NCBI RefSeq assembly: GCF_019976755.1 | Contig: NZ_AP023441.1 | Location: 2,353,501 to 2,417,500 of the forward strand | DNA length: 64,000 nt | From: Nostoc sp. MS1 | GTDB lineage: Bacteria > Cyanobacteriota > Cyanobacteriia > Cyanobacteriales > Nostocaceae | Direction: 5' to 3' | Shown: positions 62,036 to 64,000 of the stretch, one piece after another | Layout: every line of letters begins with the position of its first letter | How positions within the stretch are numbered: position 1 is the stretch's first letter | Notes under the pieces: model-generated | What the model was told of the DNA's origin: nothing | Databases searched by the model: none | Seen by the model: the letters and a program-made list of their open reading frames with translations, nothing else | Program-made: the position numbers and the translations under genes

Positions 62036-62725
62036 CTATTTAATAATTGTCAATACTCCCATCATACCGTTCGCAATGGGATAGTGTGTGGCTGAGGTAA
62101 AACCAACTTGGTAGGCTATCTCTACTTGTTCTTTACCGTTGGGGAAGCGGTCTAAGCTGGGGCTAATGTAAGCGTACTCCTCTTTCACCCCCAGGCGATC
62201 GGCTAGTGGCACAACTACATTGTCTAGATACCACTGCTGAAAAGTGCGGAGTTTTTGATTATAGGGGCGATGGAAATCTAAAATTGCGGCTTTTGCCCCA
62301 GGTTTGAGAACACGATGTAATTCTTGCAGGCTACGAGGAATATCTGTAACATTTCTTAATCCATAGCCCATCGTCGCAGCATCAAATTGATTGTTATTAA
62401 ATGGTAAATTCAGCACATCGGCTTCTACCCAGGAAATATTGGGTTGGGGGTATTGGGTTTGGGAGCGTTGTTTGGCAGCTTCTAACAGGTTGGGTGAGAA
62501 ATCCACACCATACACTTTTCCTGTTGAACCTATCCGCCGTGCTAGACGCAAGGCTAAGTCACCGCTTCCGCAACATAAATCTAGACAAGTATCTCCTGGT
62601 TTAGCTGCACTCCATTTAATAGCCATTTCTTTCCAAATGCGGTGTTGTCCTAAACTTAACCAATCATTCAATTGGTCATAGACAGGAGCGATACGGTCAA
62701 AAATGGCACGGATGTCGTTTGTCAT
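62036..62725 (-). CDS. menG: Demethylphylloquinone methyltransferase (UbiE/MenG-like)
   Basis: 229 residues, class I SAM methyltransferase: PVYDQLNDWLSLGQHRIWKEMAIKW, LDLCCGSGDLALRLARR (SAM loop), VEADVLNLPFNNNQFDAATMGYGLRNV, and RVLKPGAKAAILDFHRP, all UbiE/MenG signatures. In cyanobacteria it methylates demethylphylloquinone in phylloquinone synthesis for photosystem I. The minus-strand start is divergent from the CPBP protease gene by about 200 bp rich in heptamer repeats. Confidence 0.95.
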   Translation of the reverse strand: MTNDIRAIFDRIAPVYDQLNDWLSLGQHRIWKEMAIKWSAAKPGDTCLDLCCGSGDLALRLARRIGSTGKVYGVDFSPNLLEAAKQRSQTQYPQPNISWVEADVLNLPFNNNQFDAATMGYGLRNVTDIPRSLQELHRVLKPGAKAAILDFHRPYNQKLRTFQQWYLDNVVVPLADRLGVKEEYAYISPSLDRFPNGKEQVEIAYQVGFTSATHYPIANGMMGVLTIIK

Positions 62726-62923
62726 TGGTCAATAGTTATTAGTCATTAGTCCATAGTCCATAGTCTATAGTCAACTGGTAAAATTAAGTTAATCTGTTGG
62801 ATGGGATATCCTAGCTGTTTAAATAGTGATAATATGTGTATTGTTGGTAACGCTGATTTAATTATTTGTTACTGATAACCTGTTGCCAACTATATTGTTA
62901 GTTATTAGCCATATTTAATATCA

Positions 62924-63673
62924 ATGAAGTTGTTTACAATTTTATGGCTGACAGGCATGGCGGGTATTATCTCTCTTTGGTGGATGGAATTACCTATTCC
63001 TGAAGGTGAAGAATTAAAGATGCCTTTGTGGCAGATTAAATTGCTTTCCTTGACTTCACCAACTATTCTTTTATCTGTTGCTGTATTAATTGGTGTTTTT
63101 TTAGCTCATCAAGTGGGATTATCTGCACCTTTTATAGAAGCATTAACTCAAGGAAATTCAGCAAGTTTAGCTATTCAGCCTCAAGTGATTCCAGGGATTA
63201 TTGGCGGTTTGATAGGTGGTGTTCTATTGGTAGCTATCCAGTGGTTTGCCAAGTTATTTCTCCCCTCAGATTTTCTAACAAAGGCTGAAGCACTTTCAGG
63301 AAATACGCCCCTTGTGACTCGTATTTTATATGGAGGTATTACCGAAGAGTTATTGCTGAGATGGGGAATGATGACTCTTTTAGTGTGGATAGGCTGGCAC
63401 GTTCTTTCCCAAGGGCATGGTAAACCATCTACATTATGTTTTGTAGTAGCGATCGCACTGTCATCTCTCCTTTTTGCCTTGGGTCATTTACCCCTTGCTT
63501 TTCTAATAACAAAACAGCTAACAACTTCAGTAATTGCTTATGTAATTATCGGTAATTCAGTTTTTGGTTTAATAGCAGGTTATCTCTACTGGCGCAAAGG
63601 TCTAGAAGCCGCAATCATATCTCATATGCTTGTTCATGTTGTTATGGTAACAGCCGCACGTTTAGTCCAATAA
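62924..63673 (+). CDS. CPBP family intramembrane glutamic endopeptidase
   Basis: 249 residues, with multiple membrane segments. The active-site motifs are EELLLR at about 141-146 (Glu-Glu-xxx-Arg), FALGHLPLAF (His188) and the AIISHMLVHV helix (His234/His238), matching CPBP/ABI intramembrane proteases. In cyanobacteria such proteins can process lipid-linked or prenylated peptides or act in bacteriocin self-immunity. No adjacent peptide gene is visible. Confidence 0.88.
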   Translation: MKLFTILWLTGMAGIISLWWMELPIPEGEELKMPLWQIKLLSLTSPTILLSVAVLIGVFLAHQVGLSAPFIEALTQGNSASLAIQPQVIPGIIGGLIGGVLLVAIQWFAKLFLPSDFLTKAEALSGNTPLVTRILYGGITEELLLRWGMMTLLVWIGWHVLSQGHGKPSTLCFVVAIALSSLLFALGHLPLAFLITKQLTTSVIAYVIIGNSVFGLIAGYLYWRKGLEAAIISHMLVHVVMVTAARLVQ

Positions 63674-63780
63674 CCAATCTAGTCAGCTACACTTAATTTA
63701 TTATCGGCTTCTTGCATATCGTTAGATATTCTCAAACAAATAGTCAACAGTCCTGACTATTGACTATTGACTATTGACTA

Positions 63781-64000
63781 TTAACTACAGCGACTACTCG
63801 TTAGAGCGATCGCTACTAGTTGCGCTGATAAATGGATGAGGTTTAATTCATCTTCCCGTAGTGAGCCTGGTTGTTGCCACTGGAGAGATAATACACCTAA
63901 CATATCGTTGCGGTAGGTAATAGGAATCACCACATGGGCTTGGATACCATGCTCTTGATAGTAAGTTACACTCGCTAGGTTGGGGTCTTTAGCAGCATTG
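63781..64000 (-). CDS. GAF-domain protein, C-terminal end only (continues beyond window)
   Basis: The minus-strand frame is open from the window edge to a TAA at 63781-63783. It reads GIQAHVVIPITYRNDMLGVLSLQWQ, then EDELNLIHLSAQLVAIALTSS, the second half of a GAF domain. Most of the gene is outside, so the role (sensor, kinase or adenylate cyclase) cannot be assigned. Confidence 0.75.
   Translation of the reverse strand, partial: NAAKDPNLASVTYYQEHGIQAHVVIPITYRNDMLGVLSLQWQQPGSLREDELNLIHLSAQLVAIALTSSRCS

Overview
The window looks like chromosome from a filamentous, heterocyst-forming cyanobacterium of the Nostoc/Anabaena group. The evidence is: abundant GCGATCGC (HIP1) sites; a kaiABC clock operon whose KaiA is the short form (C-terminal domain only) known from Anabaena; an HgdD/TolC-like exporter directly after kaiC; phylloquinone (MenG), Ycf20, photosystem II S4-domain and COP23 genes; and intergenic spaces filled with heptanucleotide tandem repeats (TAATGAC, GGGAGTA and GACAGTT types) and palindromic repeats typical of these genomes. 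No rRNA, tRNA or CRISPR array was recognised.

Layout. 1-3.3 kb: the 3' part of a leucine-rich-repeat protein with the look of a STAND/NACHT receptor, a hypothetical gene and a short-chain dehydrogenase. 3.3-5.0 kb: a complete insertion sequence that landed inside the stop codon of a photosystem II S4-domain gene and rebuilt it. 5.9-12 kb, minus strand: small cyanobacterial genes, hgdD and kaiC-kaiB-kaiA. 12.7-16 kb: a CBS-domain hybrid histidine kinase divergent from kaiA. 16-17.8 kb: a galE fragment and a 915-bp IS5-type element whose transposase frame is broken by a 4-bp duplication. 18.4-29.1 kb: a plus-strand exopolysaccharide-type locus (two soluble glycosyltransferases, an HlyD-type adaptor, a TPR membrane protein, an unusual GT39-type enzyme with lectin-like ectodomains, a flippase-like protein and a secreted alpha/alpha-toroid protein). 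29-35.5 kb: SMP-30, a second GT39-type transferase carrying an in-frame repeat insertion, a lipoprotein, Ycf20 and glycerate kinase. 35.5-42 kb: an 1818-residue LOV-containing phosphorelay kinase translationally coupled to a diguanylate cyclase.

42-50 kb is accessory-like: a CBS-HEPN protein, a Cys/Met-rich copper-storage-like protein, an aspartic-protease pseudogene split by a 123-bp MITE, a COP23 plus two trypsin-like proteases operon, and a run of small minus-strand genes (retropepsin-like protease, DUF6887/DUF6888 pair, orphans). 50.3-64 kb is mainly housekeeping: clpC, rimI, lysA, the c-di-AMP cyclase gene overlapping uppS, a DUF3143 gene, a J-domain membrane protein, ftsW, a BASS transporter, a DUF445 protein, menG, a CPBP protease and the end of a GAF-domain gene.

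Functionally, the window links circadian timing (kaiABC, a neighbouring input/output-type kinase, a COP23 gene), envelope and polysaccharide export (HgdD, the 18-29 kb locus, UppS, FtsW) and second-messenger signalling (c-di-GMP from a probable blue-light kinase partner, c-di-AMP). The most promising under-described units are the 18-29 kb polysaccharide locus with its GT39-lectin fusion, the LOV-kinase/diguanylate cyclase pair, the COP23-protease operon, and the small-gene cluster at 47-50 kb.
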